Shown: positions 15,124 through 24,049, counted from the stretch's first letter. The stretch is 64,000 nt of DNA from Furfurilactobacillus entadae (GCF_045862745.1 NZ_BQXN01000002.1:83610-147609); one strand, 5' to 3'. Notes: generated from the sequence alone by a model not told the origin. Translations and numbers: made by a program.

Positions 15124-16014
15124 ATGACGATTACCAGCCAACAAAGTTTTGCAAACCACACTGTGGGGACGTTGTACTTAGTGCCCACGCCGATTGGCAA
15201 TTTGCAGGACATGACCTACCGCGCCGTCCAAACGCTACAAGATGTTGATCTAATTGCGGCGGAGGACACGCGCAACACACAAAAATTACTGAATAATTTT
15301 GACATCACCACCAAGCAAATCAGTTTTCACGAGCACAACACACAGGAACGCATTCCTGAATTAGTGGCGCGATTGCAGGCAGGTACGACCATCGCGCAGG
15401 TCAGTGACGCCGGGATGCCATCCATTAGTGACCCCGGGTCTGAGCTGGTTGCCGCTGCTGTTCAAGCAAGCATTCCGGTCGTGCCACTACCAGGCGCTAA
15501 TGCCGGTGTGACCGCGTTGATTGCTAGTGGCCTAGTGCCCCAACCCTTTTATTTTTACGGCTTTTTGAACCGTAAACTAAAGGAACAGCGTGAGGAGCTC
15601 AGCGCGTTAGCGAAGCATGAAGAAACGGTGATCTTGTACGAAGCACCGCACCGTCTCCTTAAAACCCTCGTTGCGATTGAAGCTGCGGTGGGCCCTGACC
15701 GTCAACTGGTGTTATGCCGGGAATTGACGAAAAAGTTTGAAGAATTTATTCGGGGCACCGCTGCTGAAGTGGTGGCATGGGCCCGCGACAACCAGATTCG
15801 TGGCGAATTTGTCGTTTTGATCGGCGGGGCGGAGCATGTTGAAGCCGTTGAAGTTGATCCATTGCTGGCATTGACCGTTGATGCGCACGTCACGGCGTTG
15901 ATCAATCAAGGTGCAAAACCAAATGATGCCATTAAAGCTGTTGCAAAAACACGGGGGTTAAAGAAGCAGGCCGTCTACGCAACGTATCATCATTTAAATG
16001 AGGTGGATGAATGA
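15124..16014 (+). CDS. rsmI: 16S rRNA 2'-O-ribose C1402 methyltransferase
   Basis: A roughly 296-residue tetrapyrrole-methylase-fold enzyme. It shows the family motifs GTLYLVPTPIGNLQDMTYRA, AAEDTRNTQKLL and SDAGMPSISDPG. RsmI and RsmH together methylate C1402 in the decoding centre. The start is uncertain: an in-frame GTG at 15106 follows AAGGG too closely, so the ATG at 15124 is preferred with only a weak GAAGAAG before it. The last four bases overlap the thioesterase gene (ATGA). Confidence 0.94.
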   Translation: MTITSQQSFANHTVGTLYLVPTPIGNLQDMTYRAVQTLQDVDLIAAEDTRNTQKLLNNFDITTKQISFHEHNTQERIPELVARLQAGTTIAQVSDAGMPSISDPGSELVAAAVQASIPVVPLPGANAGVTALIASGLVPQPFYFYGFLNRKLKEQREELSALAKHEETVILYEAPHRLLKTLVAIEAAVGPDRQLVLCRELTKKFEEFIRGTAAEVVAWARDNQIRGEFVVLIGGAEHVEAVEVDPLLALTVDAHVTALINQGAKPNDAIKAVAKTRGLKKQAVYATYHHLNEVDE

Positions 16015-16778
16015 CTGAACCACGGTGGTACGAAGCACCACATAAAATTGAATACTATGAAACAGACCTGACGGGGCAGACAACGCTGGCCATGTTGATC
16101 AACATGTTGGTACTCACGTCGTATGATCAAGCCGATCATTTCGGCGTTGGGACGGACTACATGTTGGAAAACGGCCAGGGCTGGGTCATTGCCCAGTACG
16201 AAATCGACGTCACCCGACTACCACGCGATCATGAACGGGTGACACTAGCGACTGAAGCGACGTCTAATAACCGGTACTTTGCTTACCGGCAGTTCTTTAT
16301 GCGCGACGAGGCTGGCGAACTGCTGGTTCACGTAAAGTCGATCTGTGTTGTTATGGATCAAGCGGCTCGTAAGATGGTTGCCATTCCGGCAGCAGCGATC
16401 GCGCCGTACGAGTCTGACGAGGTGAAACGGATTCCGCGATTGGCGCGGCCCACAAGCATCGATGAGCAGATGGCCGTGATAAGCCAGCCTTACCAAGTGC
16501 GCTACTTTGATTTAGACACGAACCATCATGTGAATAACGCCCATTACTTTGACTGGATGATGGACCCCCTCGGTGAGGACTTTTTGACCACCCATGCGTT
16601 AGCGCATGTTGCGATTCGGTTTGAAAATGAGGTTCGCTACGGTCATGAAATTAAGAGTGTTGTCACAGTGCCCGTCGTTCATGATGATGGCACAATCACG
16701 ACGCTTCACCGTATTGAAGGTGACGGTGAGCGCTACGCCGAGGCAGAGTTTACGTGGCGTGGTGTAAACAAAGATTAA
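16011..16778 (+). CDS. Acyl-ACP thioesterase
   Basis: A 255-residue protein with two hot-dog domains of the FatA/FatB-like family (acyl-[acyl-carrier-protein] thioesterase). The N-terminal domain carries YYETDLTGQTTL; the second carries FDLDTNHHVNNAHYFDWM (about 166-183), which holds the catalytic Asn/His region. In lactobacilli such enzymes release fatty acids from ACP, perhaps for membrane adjustment or free fatty acid formation. It overlaps rsmI by four bases and has no terminator before galE. Confidence 0.88.
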   Translation: MTEPRWYEAPHKIEYYETDLTGQTTLAMLINMLVLTSYDQADHFGVGTDYMLENGQGWVIAQYEIDVTRLPRDHERVTLATEATSNNRYFAYRQFFMRDEAGELLVHVKSICVVMDQAARKMVAIPAAAIAPYESDEVKRIPRLARPTSIDEQMAVISQPYQVRYFDLDTNHHVNNAHYFDWMMDPLGEDFLTTHALAHVAIRFENEVRYGHEIKSVVTVPVVHDDGTITTLHRIEGDGERYAEAEFTWRGVNKD

Positions 16779-16806
16779 GTAACGGTATCAATTATTAACG
16801 AAAATG

Positions 16807-16834
16807 TTGCGAGAAAGCGTCGCTGTGCTATGCT
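16807..16834 (+). promoter_or_regulatory. galE promoter
   Basis: TTGCGA (16807-16812), a 16-bp spacer and TATGCT (16829-16834) preceded by TGC, an extended -10. Confidence 0.6.
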
Positions 16835-16867
16835 TGAAAGCGATAACATAATTGTGGAGGAAATAAA

Positions 16868-17860
16868 ATGTCAATTTTAGTTGCTGGTGGGGCCGGGTAT
16901 GTCGGCTCACACATGGTTGATCGGTTGATTGAAAAGGGCCATGACGTGGTTGCTGTGGATAACTTATCCACAGGCCACCGTGCTGCCGTAAATGACGCGG
17001 CCCATTTTTACGAAGGGGACACGCGTGATCATGACTTTTTAACGCATGTTTTTGAAACAGAACAAATTGATGGCGTGATTCACATGGACGCATTTTCCAT
17101 CGTGCCAGAATCCATGAAGGATCCGTTAAAGTACTTCGATAACAACGTTAGTGGCATGATCACATTACTTGAAGTGATGCATGAACAAGGCTGTACCCGA
17201 ATGGTCTTCTCATCCACAGCGGCAACCTATGGTGTGCCAGAGCGGATTCCAATTCATGAAGATGACCACAAGGAACCAATCAACCCATATGGTGAAAGTA
17301 AGTTGATCATGGAACACATGATTCGTTGGTGTGATGAAGCTTACGGTATTAAGTGGGTTGCACTGCGTTACTTTAACGCAGCTGGTGCAAAGGCCGATGG
17401 TTCAATTGGGGAAGATCACCACCCAGAAACCCACTTGTTACCCATCATTTTGCAAACGGCACTTGGCGAACGTGACCACATTGATATGTTTGGTGATGAT
17501 TACGACACACCAGATGGGACAAACGTTCGTGACTATGTCCACATTTTAGACTTAGCGGATGCGCACATCTTGGCGCTGGACTACTTGGCTGACGGCAACA
17601 CCAGCCGGGCATTTAACCTTGGTTCATCGACTGGTTTCTCAGTGAAACAAATGGTGGAAGCTGCCCGTGAAGTAACTGGCAAACCAATTCCTGCTAAAAT
17701 TGGACCACGGCGTGCCGGTGACCCAGATTCACTGGTCGCTGATTCAACGGATGCCCGTGAAATTTTGGGCTGGCAACCACAATACGATGATGTGCACGAC
17801 ATCATCAAGACAGCATGGGCTTGGACCCAAAGCCATCCACATGGTTATGAAGATCGTTAA
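16868..17860 (+). CDS. galE: UDP-glucose 4-epimerase
   Basis: A 330-residue short-chain dehydrogenase-fold epimerase interconverting UDP-glucose and UDP-galactose. The NAD motif G7-x-x-G10-x-x-G13 (GGAGYVGSH), the catalytic Y141-x-x-x-K145 and the SSTAATYG serine/threonine segment are intact. One oddity: the family segment normally reading IHFAA next to NAD reads IHMDA here (Met73, Asp74), putting an acid near the cofactor. The gene stands alone with its own promoter and terminator, not in a gal operon, so it may serve cell-wall or exopolysaccharide precursor supply. Another sugar-nucleotide epimerase specificity cannot be excluded. Confidence 0.9.
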   Translation: MSILVAGGAGYVGSHMVDRLIEKGHDVVAVDNLSTGHRAAVNDAAHFYEGDTRDHDFLTHVFETEQIDGVIHMDAFSIVPESMKDPLKYFDNNVSGMITLLEVMHEQGCTRMVFSSTAATYGVPERIPIHEDDHKEPINPYGESKLIMEHMIRWCDEAYGIKWVALRYFNAAGAKADGSIGEDHHPETHLLPIILQTALGERDHIDMFGDDYDTPDGTNVRDYVHILDLADAHILALDYLADGNTSRAFNLGSSTGFSVKQMVEAAREVTGKPIPAKIGPRRAGDPDSLVADSTDAREILGWQPQYDDVHDIIKTAWAWTQSHPHGYEDR

Positions 17861-17878
17861 TCCAATATTCAATTAATC

Positions 17879-17918
17879 AAGTTCACTGATCATTTATGAT
17901 GATCAGTGAACTTTTTTT
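17879..17918 (+). terminator. galE terminator
   Basis: A perfect 15-bp stem (17879-17893 with 17899-17913), five-base loop and a T-run of seven. Confidence 0.92.
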
Positions 17919-18049
17919 ATTGCCGATGTACTGAACGTAAAGCGGTGACACAACTCGTTAGGATTGAGGATGGCCCTAGGGGTTTTTGTGAAGATGTGTT
18001 AAGATAATGGACGTCTAAACGAACGAAAAAAATGAAAGCCAGGCATGAC

Positions 18050-18775
18050 ATGAAGGTACTTGCATTAGATACATCAAACCGGCCGCTAAGCGTGGCATTA
18101 TTAGAAGATGAGACCGTTGTCGGTAAAGTAACGACGGCGACACAGCTTGATCACAGCGTTCAACTGATGTCAGCCATTGCTTCCTTAATGGCCGACGAGG
18201 GCTGGCAACCGACGGACCTTGATCGTGTTGTTGTGGCACAAGGACCTGGTTCTTACACCGGGGTCCGCATTGCCGTCACCACGGCCAAAACATTAGCGGC
18301 AACGCTGAACCTAGAATTGGTTGGTGTTTCAAGTCTTGCCGTGCTCGCTGGTGGTGTAGCGCAAGCGTCCAACCAGTTGATTGTTCCCGTGTTTGATGGT
18401 CGGAACACCCAACTTTATGCTGGTGGCTACCGTGTCAAAGAGGGCGAATTAACGAATGTCATTGCTGACCAACATACGAACCTGACCTCATGGTTAACGT
18501 TGTTGGCTGACCTGAACGAACCTGTTTTACTGGTGGGGGAAACAACCCGTTACCATGATGAAATTGTGAACCAGTTAGGTGACAACGCGTTGTTTGCGCC
18601 AACAGCTGATAATTTACCCGATGCGGGTGTCTTAGGGCAGCTTGGTCAAGCAATCGCACCAGTTGAGAATATTGATAATTTTGTACCGAAATATTTGCGG
18701 TTATCCCCAGCTGAAGCACAGTGGGCGGCTGCACATCCAGGAGAGACGAACACGAACTATGTTGAAGAAGTGTAA
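18050..18775 (+). CDS. tsaB: tRNA threonylcarbamoyladenosine biosynthesis protein TsaB
   Basis: A 241-residue ASKHA-fold pseudo-enzyme that pairs with TsaD in making t6A37 of tRNAs. The start MKVLALDTSNRPLSVAL, the segment VVAQGPGSYTGVRIAVTTAK and the C-terminal YLR motif are typical. The ATG at 18050 fits the family start and has AGG upstream; an ATG 18 bases earlier has no site. The gene overlaps the following rimI-like gene by 17 bases. Confidence 0.93.
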   Translation: MKVLALDTSNRPLSVALLEDETVVGKVTTATQLDHSVQLMSAIASLMADEGWQPTDLDRVVVAQGPGSYTGVRIAVTTAKTLAATLNLELVGVSSLAVLAGGVAQASNQLIVPVFDGRNTQLYAGGYRVKEGELTNVIADQHTNLTSWLTLLADLNEPVLLVGETTRYHDEIVNQLGDNALFAPTADNLPDAGVLGQLGQAIAPVENIDNFVPKYLRLSPAEAQWAAAHPGETNTNYVEEV

Positions 18776-19358
18776 GGTAACAGTCCAAAAATGGTATCAA
18801 CGGCACTTTGCAAGTGACGTCCGCCAACAGCAAGTGGAAGATCTGGACATTAAAAATCATCGGTTGATGATTCGTGATGTGCAGTACTTTTTAGGACGTG
18901 CACAGTTCCCAGACATTCCAGAAATCGTGGCCGTGGAGCGGGCTGTCTATGATGGCAAAACACCGTGGGATGACCAAGCATTTGCCAATGAATTAAAGCG
19001 GAAACAAGATCGGTTGTACCTCGTTATTCGTAAGGATGACCAGTTGATTGCCTTTGCGGGGTGCTCCCTTGACCGGCGGCGGAAGGATGCCCACGTGACG
19101 AACATTGCGGTGTTGCCACAATGGCAGAATTCCGGCTTAGGTGAATTTTTATTGCGGACGTTGGTTCGTAAAGCGCGACACATGGGGATGCACCAGGTGA
19201 CGTTGGAGGTGCGTTTGAGCAATACCGGCGCGCAACGTTTATATAAAAAGCTTGGCTTTAAGCAGACGGGAATTAAACGTGGGTACTACTTTGGTGACCA
19301 TGAGGATGCCGTTGACATGTTACTTCCGCTAATCAATAGCCACCCAGCAGATGAGTAA
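18759..19358 (+). CDS. rimI: GNAT N-acetyltransferase, RimI-like, with N-terminal extension
   Basis: A 199-residue acetyltransferase. After about 45 basic residues of unknown role (MLKKCKVTVQKWYQRHF and onwards) comes a GNAT domain with the acetyl-CoA loop PQWQNSGLGEFLL and the RimI-like C-terminal LEVRLSNTGAQRLYKKLGF. RimI acetylates the N-terminus of ribosomal protein S18, but the split of work between this and the next gene is unknown. The ATG at 18759 lies inside the end of tsaB; an upstream frame is open for a further 117 bases but would overlap tsaB much more and has no counterpart. Confidence 0.85.
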   Translation: MLKKCKVTVQKWYQRHFASDVRQQQVEDLDIKNHRLMIRDVQYFLGRAQFPDIPEIVAVERAVYDGKTPWDDQAFANELKRKQDRLYLVIRKDDQLIAFAGCSLDRRRKDAHVTNIAVLPQWQNSGLGEFLLRTLVRKARHMGMHQVTLEVRLSNTGAQRLYKKLGFKQTGIKRGYYFGDHEDAVDMLLPLINSHPADE

Positions 19359-19833
19359 CGTTGTGTGTCGGCCGTTTGAACCGGTTGACAAACATAAGGG
19401 CGCCCAGCTGATTGAGCAGCTCGCTGCGAGTGCGTACGCGACAGGGGCACCATGGTCACAGACCGTTATTGAACGCGACCTTGGGTTAGCGACGAGTGAT
19501 TACTGGCTGATTGAGCAGGACGGAGAACCGCTGGGGTTTATCAGTGGGAGCCAGGTGCTTGATGAGGCAGAAATCACCAACATTGGCGTTAGTGCTCAGG
19601 CGCAAGGCCGCGGGCTGGGGCGTCAGCTGTTGACCGTGTGGCTACATGCTCATGAATCGGCGCAGGTAATCACACTTGAGGTGCGCGAACATAATGACGC
19701 TGCCAGGGCGTTGTACCAGCGCCTGGGGTTTCACGCCATTGCGGTACGTCCGAACTACTACAGCGCGCCCAGTGAGAATGCTGTAATCATGCAACGAAAG
19801 GTAAAAGGAGAACATTGTGACGCAGGAACGTGA
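19351..19833 (+). CDS. rimI: Ribosomal protein S18 alanine N-acetyltransferase (RimI)
   Basis: A 160-residue GNAT protein close to the canonical RimI length. It has the acetyl-CoA binding loop AQAQGRGLGRQLL and the motif LEVREHNDAARALYQRLGFHAI that characterises RimI. It overlaps the preceding paralogue by eight bases and tsaD by 17 bases, so the four genes tsaB-rimI-rimI-tsaD are tightly coupled. Two consecutive rimI-like genes here are common in lactobacilli. Confidence 0.88.
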   Translation: MSNVVCRPFEPVDKHKGAQLIEQLAASAYATGAPWSQTVIERDLGLATSDYWLIEQDGEPLGFISGSQVLDEAEITNIGVSAQAQGRGLGRQLLTVWLHAHESAQVITLEVREHNDAARALYQRLGFHAIAVRPNYYSAPSENAVIMQRKVKGEHCDAGT

Positions 19834-20857
19834 GTTGATTTTAGCTTTTGAAACCAGTTGTGATGAAACGAGTGTTGCCGTTGTTGAAAATGGTGACCGC
19901 ATTCTCAGTAACTTTGTTGCAACACAAATTAAGAGTCATCAACGGTTTGGTGGCGTGGTGCCAGAAGTGGCCAGCCGTCATCACATTGAAGAAATTACCA
20001 TTGGGATCAAGAAGGCGCTGACAGAAGCACAGGTGACGCCTGCTGAGGTGACGGCGGTTGCGGTCACGTATGGGCCAGGGCTGGTTGGTTCGTTACTTAT
20101 TGGTGTAACCGCGGCCAAAACGTTTGCGTTTGCGCATGGGTTACCATTGGTTCCGGTGAATCACATGGCGGGCCATATTTACGCGGCCCGTTACGTTGAA
20201 CCGTTGACGTTTCCGTTGTTAGCGATGTTAGTCTCCGGTGGGCATACCCAGATTGTTCTTATGAAGGCGGCCAACTCGTTTGAAATCATCGGTGATACAC
20301 GCGATGACGCAGCGGGTGAGGCTTACGATAAGGTCGGCCGTGTCCTTGGCATTCCGTATCCGGCAGGAAAAGAACTCGATCGCCTGGCTCATGAGGGCGC
20401 AGATACGTTTAACTTTCCACGGGCAATGATTCATGAAGCCAATTATGACTTTAGCTTTAGTGGGTTGAAAAGTGCCTTTATTAACACCGTTCATAATGCT
20501 GATCAGCGGGGTGAAACACTTAACCGCGCGAACTTAGCCGCAAGTTTTCAGGCAAGCGTGGTTGATGTTCTCGTGGCGAAGGTGAGTGCGGCCCTGAAAG
20601 ATTTCCCCGTTCACCAGTTAGTTCTAGCCGGTGGGGTTGCCGCTAACCGTGGCTTGCGTGATGGGTTGGAAGAGTTACTCACGACACGTTTTCCCGAGAC
20701 AAAGCTTGTGGCAGCACCACTGGCACTTTGTGGTGACAATGCGGCCATGATCGGGGCAGCCGCCCACATTGAGCTGGCTGAGCAACACTTTGCGGGGTTA
20801 GATTTAAACGCCAATCCAAGTCTTGAGTTTCCCTGGTTGCCAGGAATGGACGCCTAA
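19817..20857 (+). CDS. tsaD: tRNA N6-threonylcarbamoyladenosine transferase TsaD
   Basis: A 346-residue Kae1/TsaD protein transferring the threonylcarbamoyl group to A37. The N-terminal FETSCDETS, the metal-binding H116-x-x-x-H120 (NHMAGH), SGGHTQIV and the GGVAANRGLR segment are all present. The start is GTG with AAAGGAG upstream. Last gene of the group before a shared bidirectional terminator with the converging ABC-F gene. Confidence 0.97.
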   Translation: MTQERELILAFETSCDETSVAVVENGDRILSNFVATQIKSHQRFGGVVPEVASRHHIEEITIGIKKALTEAQVTPAEVTAVAVTYGPGLVGSLLIGVTAAKTFAFAHGLPLVPVNHMAGHIYAARYVEPLTFPLLAMLVSGGHTQIVLMKAANSFEIIGDTRDDAAGEAYDKVGRVLGIPYPAGKELDRLAHEGADTFNFPRAMIHEANYDFSFSGLKSAFINTVHNADQRGETLNRANLAASFQASVVDVLVAKVSAALKDFPVHQLVLAGGVAANRGLRDGLEELLTTRFPETKLVAAPLALCGDNAAMIGAAAHIELAEQHFAGLDLNANPSLEFPWLPGMDA

Positions 20858-20872
20858 CAATGATGACAAATT

Positions 20873-20913
20873 AAAATGACCACCTTCCCAATTCTTGAGA
20901 AGGTGGTCATTTT
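20873..20913. terminator. Bidirectional terminator, tsaD / ydiF
   Basis: A 15-bp stem (20873-20887 with 20899-20913) that begins with AAAA and ends with TTTTAATTTTA, between converging genes. Confidence 0.9.
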
Positions 20914-20932
20914 AATTTTAGCTTAATCAGGA

Positions 20933-22879
20933 TCAAGCTAAGTTATGATCTGTGTTAAACGTTTCGAGCGCCTCACTTGCGGTTGCCCATTCAAGTGACA
21001 GGGTGTCGTTTTGTTCATTCAGTGCATCCAGCTCGTGTTGAAGATCTGTGAGTTTACCGATATCACGAACGTTTTCTGGTTGCTGCATGGTCGCCGTCAC
21101 GGTGGTGATCTGTTCGTCCAACGTGTCAATTTGTTCTTCAAGCGCAGTTACCTGTCGTTGGAATTTCCGTTGTTCACGAAGGTCTGCCTTACTGGCTTGA
21201 TAGGCAGAGGCCGCGGCCGTTGTGGTCGGAGTGGCTTCCGTCGTTGGCAGGGTTGCTTGGTCAGCTGCGATGGCGGTCTGATAGTCATCGTAATCACCGT
21301 CAAACCAGCGTGTCTTAGCCGCAGATAATTCGACGACTTCAGTGGCCACCTGGTTGATGAAGTACCGGTCATGTGAGACAAAGAGAATGGTTCCGGTAAA
21401 AGCGTTCAGGGCTTCTTCTAAAACTTCACGAGCATCAATGTCTAAATGGTTAGTGGGTTCATCCAAGATTAAAAAGTTGTCGTGATCTAAGGATAGTTTT
21501 GTGAGTGAGAGCCGGGCGCGTTCACCACCACTCAACGCGCTGACACGCTTTTCGACGTCGGTTCCGGTAAAGAGGAAACTACCAAGCAGTGTCCGCACAT
21601 CACGTTCGGGAATGGTGGGGTGTTCATCCCACACTTCACTAAGGACCGTCTTGTCATCGTGCAGGATTGCTTGTTCTTGATCATAATAACCAATGCTCAA
21701 GCTGGCACCAAGTTTGACAGTTCCAGCAAGCAGTGGCAGTTGGCCCAAAATGGATTTCAAGAGGGTTGATTTACCAACCCCGTTGGGACCAACGATGCCG
21801 ACCGCATGTTGTTTAACGACGTCTAAATTAATGTGTTCGGCCAGCGGATGGTCGCTCGTGTAGCCAATGCTGACATCCTGGACCTTGAGCACCTCTTTGC
21901 CACTTTCACCAGATGGTTCAAACCGAATGCGGATGGAGCGATCGTCATCTTTGGGTGCCTCCAACCGATCCATGCTTGCAAGCTGTTTTCTCCGGGCTTG
22001 GGCCCGCTTGGTGGTTGAGGCACGGACGATGTTACGGTTAACGAAATCTTCAAGGGCGTTGATTTGGGTCTGCTGCTTGTCGTACGCCCGTTGTTCAGTG
22101 GTGAGCCGTGTTGCCTTCTGGCTTAAATAAGCTGAGTAGTTTCCTGTGTAATGGGTCAACGTGTGTTGGTTCATGTCGTAGACGGTGGTCACGACATGGT
22201 CAAGAAAGTACCGGTCATGGGAAACGACGAGGACGGCTCCCGGGTACGTTTTCAGGTAATCCTCTAGCCAACTTAGCGTTTGGATGTCCAAATGGTTTGT
22301 TGGTTCATCCAAAATCAGCAAGTCTGGGCGTTGAAGAAGGTGTTTTGCAAGTGCAAGCTGGGTCTTTTGCCCACCAGAAAAACTGGTGACGTTACGGTCG
22401 TACGTGTCTTCATCGAAATGAAAGGCATGGAGAACACCACGAATCGTGGCCTGATAGCCATAACCGTTATTTTCTGTGAAGTCGTGCTGCAACTGGTCGT
22501 AGTCGGTTAGTAAGTGGGTGTAATCTGCACTGGTATGATCAGCCGCGGGGTCGGCAATTTGGGCTTCGAGTTGATGCAACTGGGCTTCCTGGCGCTGCTG
22601 CTGAGCAAAAACGGTGAGCATTTCGTCCCAGACGGTGTTGCTCGAGGTTAAGCCGGCGTCCTGAGGAAGGTAGCCAATGGTGGCGCCCTTTGAAGAAGAA
22701 ATGGTTCCCTCATCAGGTTCCGTAATGCCAGCAATCATTTTCAGCAGGGTGGATTTTCCGGCACCATTCCGGCCCACCAAACCGACACGGTCGCGGTCGT
22801 TAATGGTCATTGAAACGTGTTGAAATAAAGTATCAGCGCCGAAACGTCGCGCAACTTGTTGCACCTGAAGCACTTGCAT
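20933..22879 (-). CDS. ydiF: ABC-F family ATPase (YdiF type)
   Basis: A 648-residue protein with two ABC domains and no membrane segments. Domain one has Walker A GRNGAGKS at 36-43 and the signature FSGGQKTQ; domain two has GPNGVGKST near 364 and ALSGGERAR; each is followed by DEPTNHLD. The linker (about 240-310) is the charged helical arm that enters the ribosomal E site. After about 540 a Thr/Ala-rich stretch leads to a C-terminal coiled coil. ABC-F proteins act on stalled ribosomes; this housekeeping clade lies between tsaD and rex in B. subtilis also. No sign that it is a resistance subtype. Confidence 0.9.
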   Translation of the reverse strand: MQVLQVQQVARRFGADTLFQHVSMTINDRDRVGLVGRNGAGKSTLLKMIAGITEPDEGTISSSKGATIGYLPQDAGLTSSNTVWDEMLTVFAQQQRQEAQLHQLEAQIADPAADHTSADYTHLLTDYDQLQHDFTENNGYGYQATIRGVLHAFHFDEDTYDRNVTSFSGGQKTQLALAKHLLQRPDLLILDEPTNHLDIQTLSWLEDYLKTYPGAVLVVSHDRYFLDHVVTTVYDMNQHTLTHYTGNYSAYLSQKATRLTTEQRAYDKQQTQINALEDFVNRNIVRASTTKRAQARRKQLASMDRLEAPKDDDRSIRIRFEPSGESGKEVLKVQDVSIGYTSDHPLAEHINLDVVKQHAVGIVGPNGVGKSTLLKSILGQLPLLAGTVKLGASLSIGYYDQEQAILHDDKTVLSEVWDEHPTIPERDVRTLLGSFLFTGTDVEKRVSALSGGERARLSLTKLSLDHDNFLILDEPTNHLDIDAREVLEEALNAFTGTILFVSHDRYFINQVATEVVELSAAKTRWFDGDYDDYQTAIAADQATLPTTEATPTTTAAASAYQASKADLREQRKFQRQVTALEEQIDTLDEQITTVTATMQQPENVRDIGKLTDLQHELDALNEQNDTLSLEWATASEALETFNTDHNLA

Positions 22880-22916
22880 AAATTGAGGTCTCCTACATCA
22901 TAAAAGTCTTTGTTCT

Positions 22917-22925
22917 ATTTTAGCA
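22917..22925 (-). promoter_or_regulatory. Extended -10 of ydiF
   Basis: On the minus strand TGC then TAAAAT lies about 40 bases before the ydiF start. No good -35 element. Confidence 0.4.
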
Positions 22926-23128
22926 TGTTGTGGGGTGGGATTGCGAAAGGGACAAAAAGTTCGTGAAATGAACTAATGATTGGTGGATAAACGCGTGTAA
23001 CCACTCGAGAAGTGGTCTAAAAATTAATCAGTAAAAGAAACGCCGGTTTAAGCCACTTTTGCGCATTGAAAAATGGTGAAATGCCCTTGTGATTTTATGA
23101 AATACCCGAATGCTGATATGAAATATGC
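22926..23128. other. Intergenic region between divergent ydiF and rex
   Basis: No gene is visible in this 340-base gap. Besides the two promoters it holds an imperfect inverted repeat around 22961-22977 (AGTTC...GAACT) and an isolated TTGTGA at 23087-23092, which resembles half a Rex operator. Confidence 0.4.
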
Positions 23129-23156
23129 TTCACAATAAGGGGCCCTATGCTATAAT
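23129..23156 (+). promoter_or_regulatory. rex promoter
   Basis: TTCACA (23129-23134), a 16-bp spacer and TATAAT (23151-23156) preceded by TGC. The -35 element is part of TTCACAA, which equals half of a Rex operator; a second TTTCACAA occurs at 23172-23179. Confidence 0.7.
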
Positions 23157-23219
23157 TTACCTTACAACGAGTTTCACAAGGATAACCCGCAAAGTGCGGA
23201 AAGAAAAGGAGTGACTGCT

Positions 23220-23879
23220 GTGGCTGAACAACGAATTCCACGGGCAACGGCAAAACGGTTGCCAATTTATTATCGATACTTGAACATTCTCCTCAACGCA
23301 GATAAGATGCGCGTCTCATCAACAGAATTGTCAGAAGCAGTGAAGGTGGATTCCGCCACGATTCGGCGGGACTTTTCCTATTTTGGTGCACTAGGAAAAC
23401 GGGGCTACGGCTATGACGTGCCTAAATTACTTGAATTCTTCAAACGAATCTTAAATCAGGATCAACTGACTAACGTTGCGTTGATCGGGGTTGGGAACCT
23501 TGGGCATGCATTGCTCAACTTTAACTTCCACCAAAACAGTAACGTTCGGATCAGTGCCGCTTTTGATGTGAACGAAGCCATCATTAATACAGTTCAAAGT
23601 GGTGTGCCAATTTATCCACTGGATGAGATGGTACAACAGTTGCGGGATCAACAAATTGAAATTGCAATTGTGAGTGTGCCAGAAGACACAGCGCAAGACG
23701 TGACGAATCAAGTGGTTGAAGCTGGTGTTCAGGGAATTTTGAACTTTACGCCACGGCGGTTAACGGTTCCTGACAACATTCGGGTTCAAAACGTCGATTT
23801 AACAAACGAATTACAAACCTTGATTTACTTCATCGACCATTACGAAGGTGGCGACGATGGGGAAGAGGACGACGAATAA
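23220..23879 (+). CDS. rex: Redox-sensing transcriptional repressor Rex
   Basis: A 219-residue repressor that leaves DNA when NADH rises. The N-terminal winged helix (about 1-75, with KVDSATIRRDFSYFGALGKRGYGYDV) precedes the Rossmann domain with G90-V-G-N-L-G95. The C-terminus has an unusual acidic tail (GGDDGEEDDE). I choose GTG at 23220: GGAG lies eight bases upstream, while the in-frame GTG at 23211 overlaps it. A short hairpin (CCGCA/TGCGG, 23187-23199) precedes the ribosome-binding site. Confidence 0.95.
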   Translation: MAEQRIPRATAKRLPIYYRYLNILLNADKMRVSSTELSEAVKVDSATIRRDFSYFGALGKRGYGYDVPKLLEFFKRILNQDQLTNVALIGVGNLGHALLNFNFHQNSNVRISAAFDVNEAIINTVQSGVPIYPLDEMVQQLRDQQIEIAIVSVPEDTAQDVTNQVVEAGVQGILNFTPRRLTVPDNIRVQNVDLTNELQTLIYFIDHYEGGDDGEEDDE

Positions 23880-23891
23880 GCACGGTTTAAT

Positions 23892-23923
23892 AACATTTGG
23901 ACAATGAGCCAGATGTTTTTTTA
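23892..23923 (+). terminator. rex terminator
   Basis: A nine-base stem (23892-23900 with 23909-23917, one G·U) with an eight-base loop and a T-run. Its right arm can instead pair with 23936-23944 (see findings). Confidence 0.7.
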
Positions 23924-24020
23924 TTGTCAAAAAATATTTGGCTCACGTTGCCGTATGTCTTGGTGAATGGGGCGTCAGTGGCTTGGGCAAAAACTTTTTG
24001 ACTAAGTTTGACCAAAACAC

Positions 24021-24049
24021 TTGCATTCAGAAAGCGGCATGGTTATCAT
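24021..24049 (+). promoter_or_regulatory. groESL promoter
   Basis: TTGCAT (24021-24026), a 17-bp spacer and TATCAT (24044-24049), ending 12 bases before the CIRCE operator. Confidence 0.75.

Noticed and set aside
18459..18860. A 133-codon frame on the minus strand opposite tsaB/rimI
   Set aside because: It crosses two well-supported genes on the other strand, starts without a ribosome-binding site and shows no family features.
20933..22879. Antibiotic-resistance ABC-F protein
   Set aside because: Its position between tsaD and rex and its C-terminal coiled coil match the housekeeping YdiF group; no resistance-type neighbour or leader peptide is seen.
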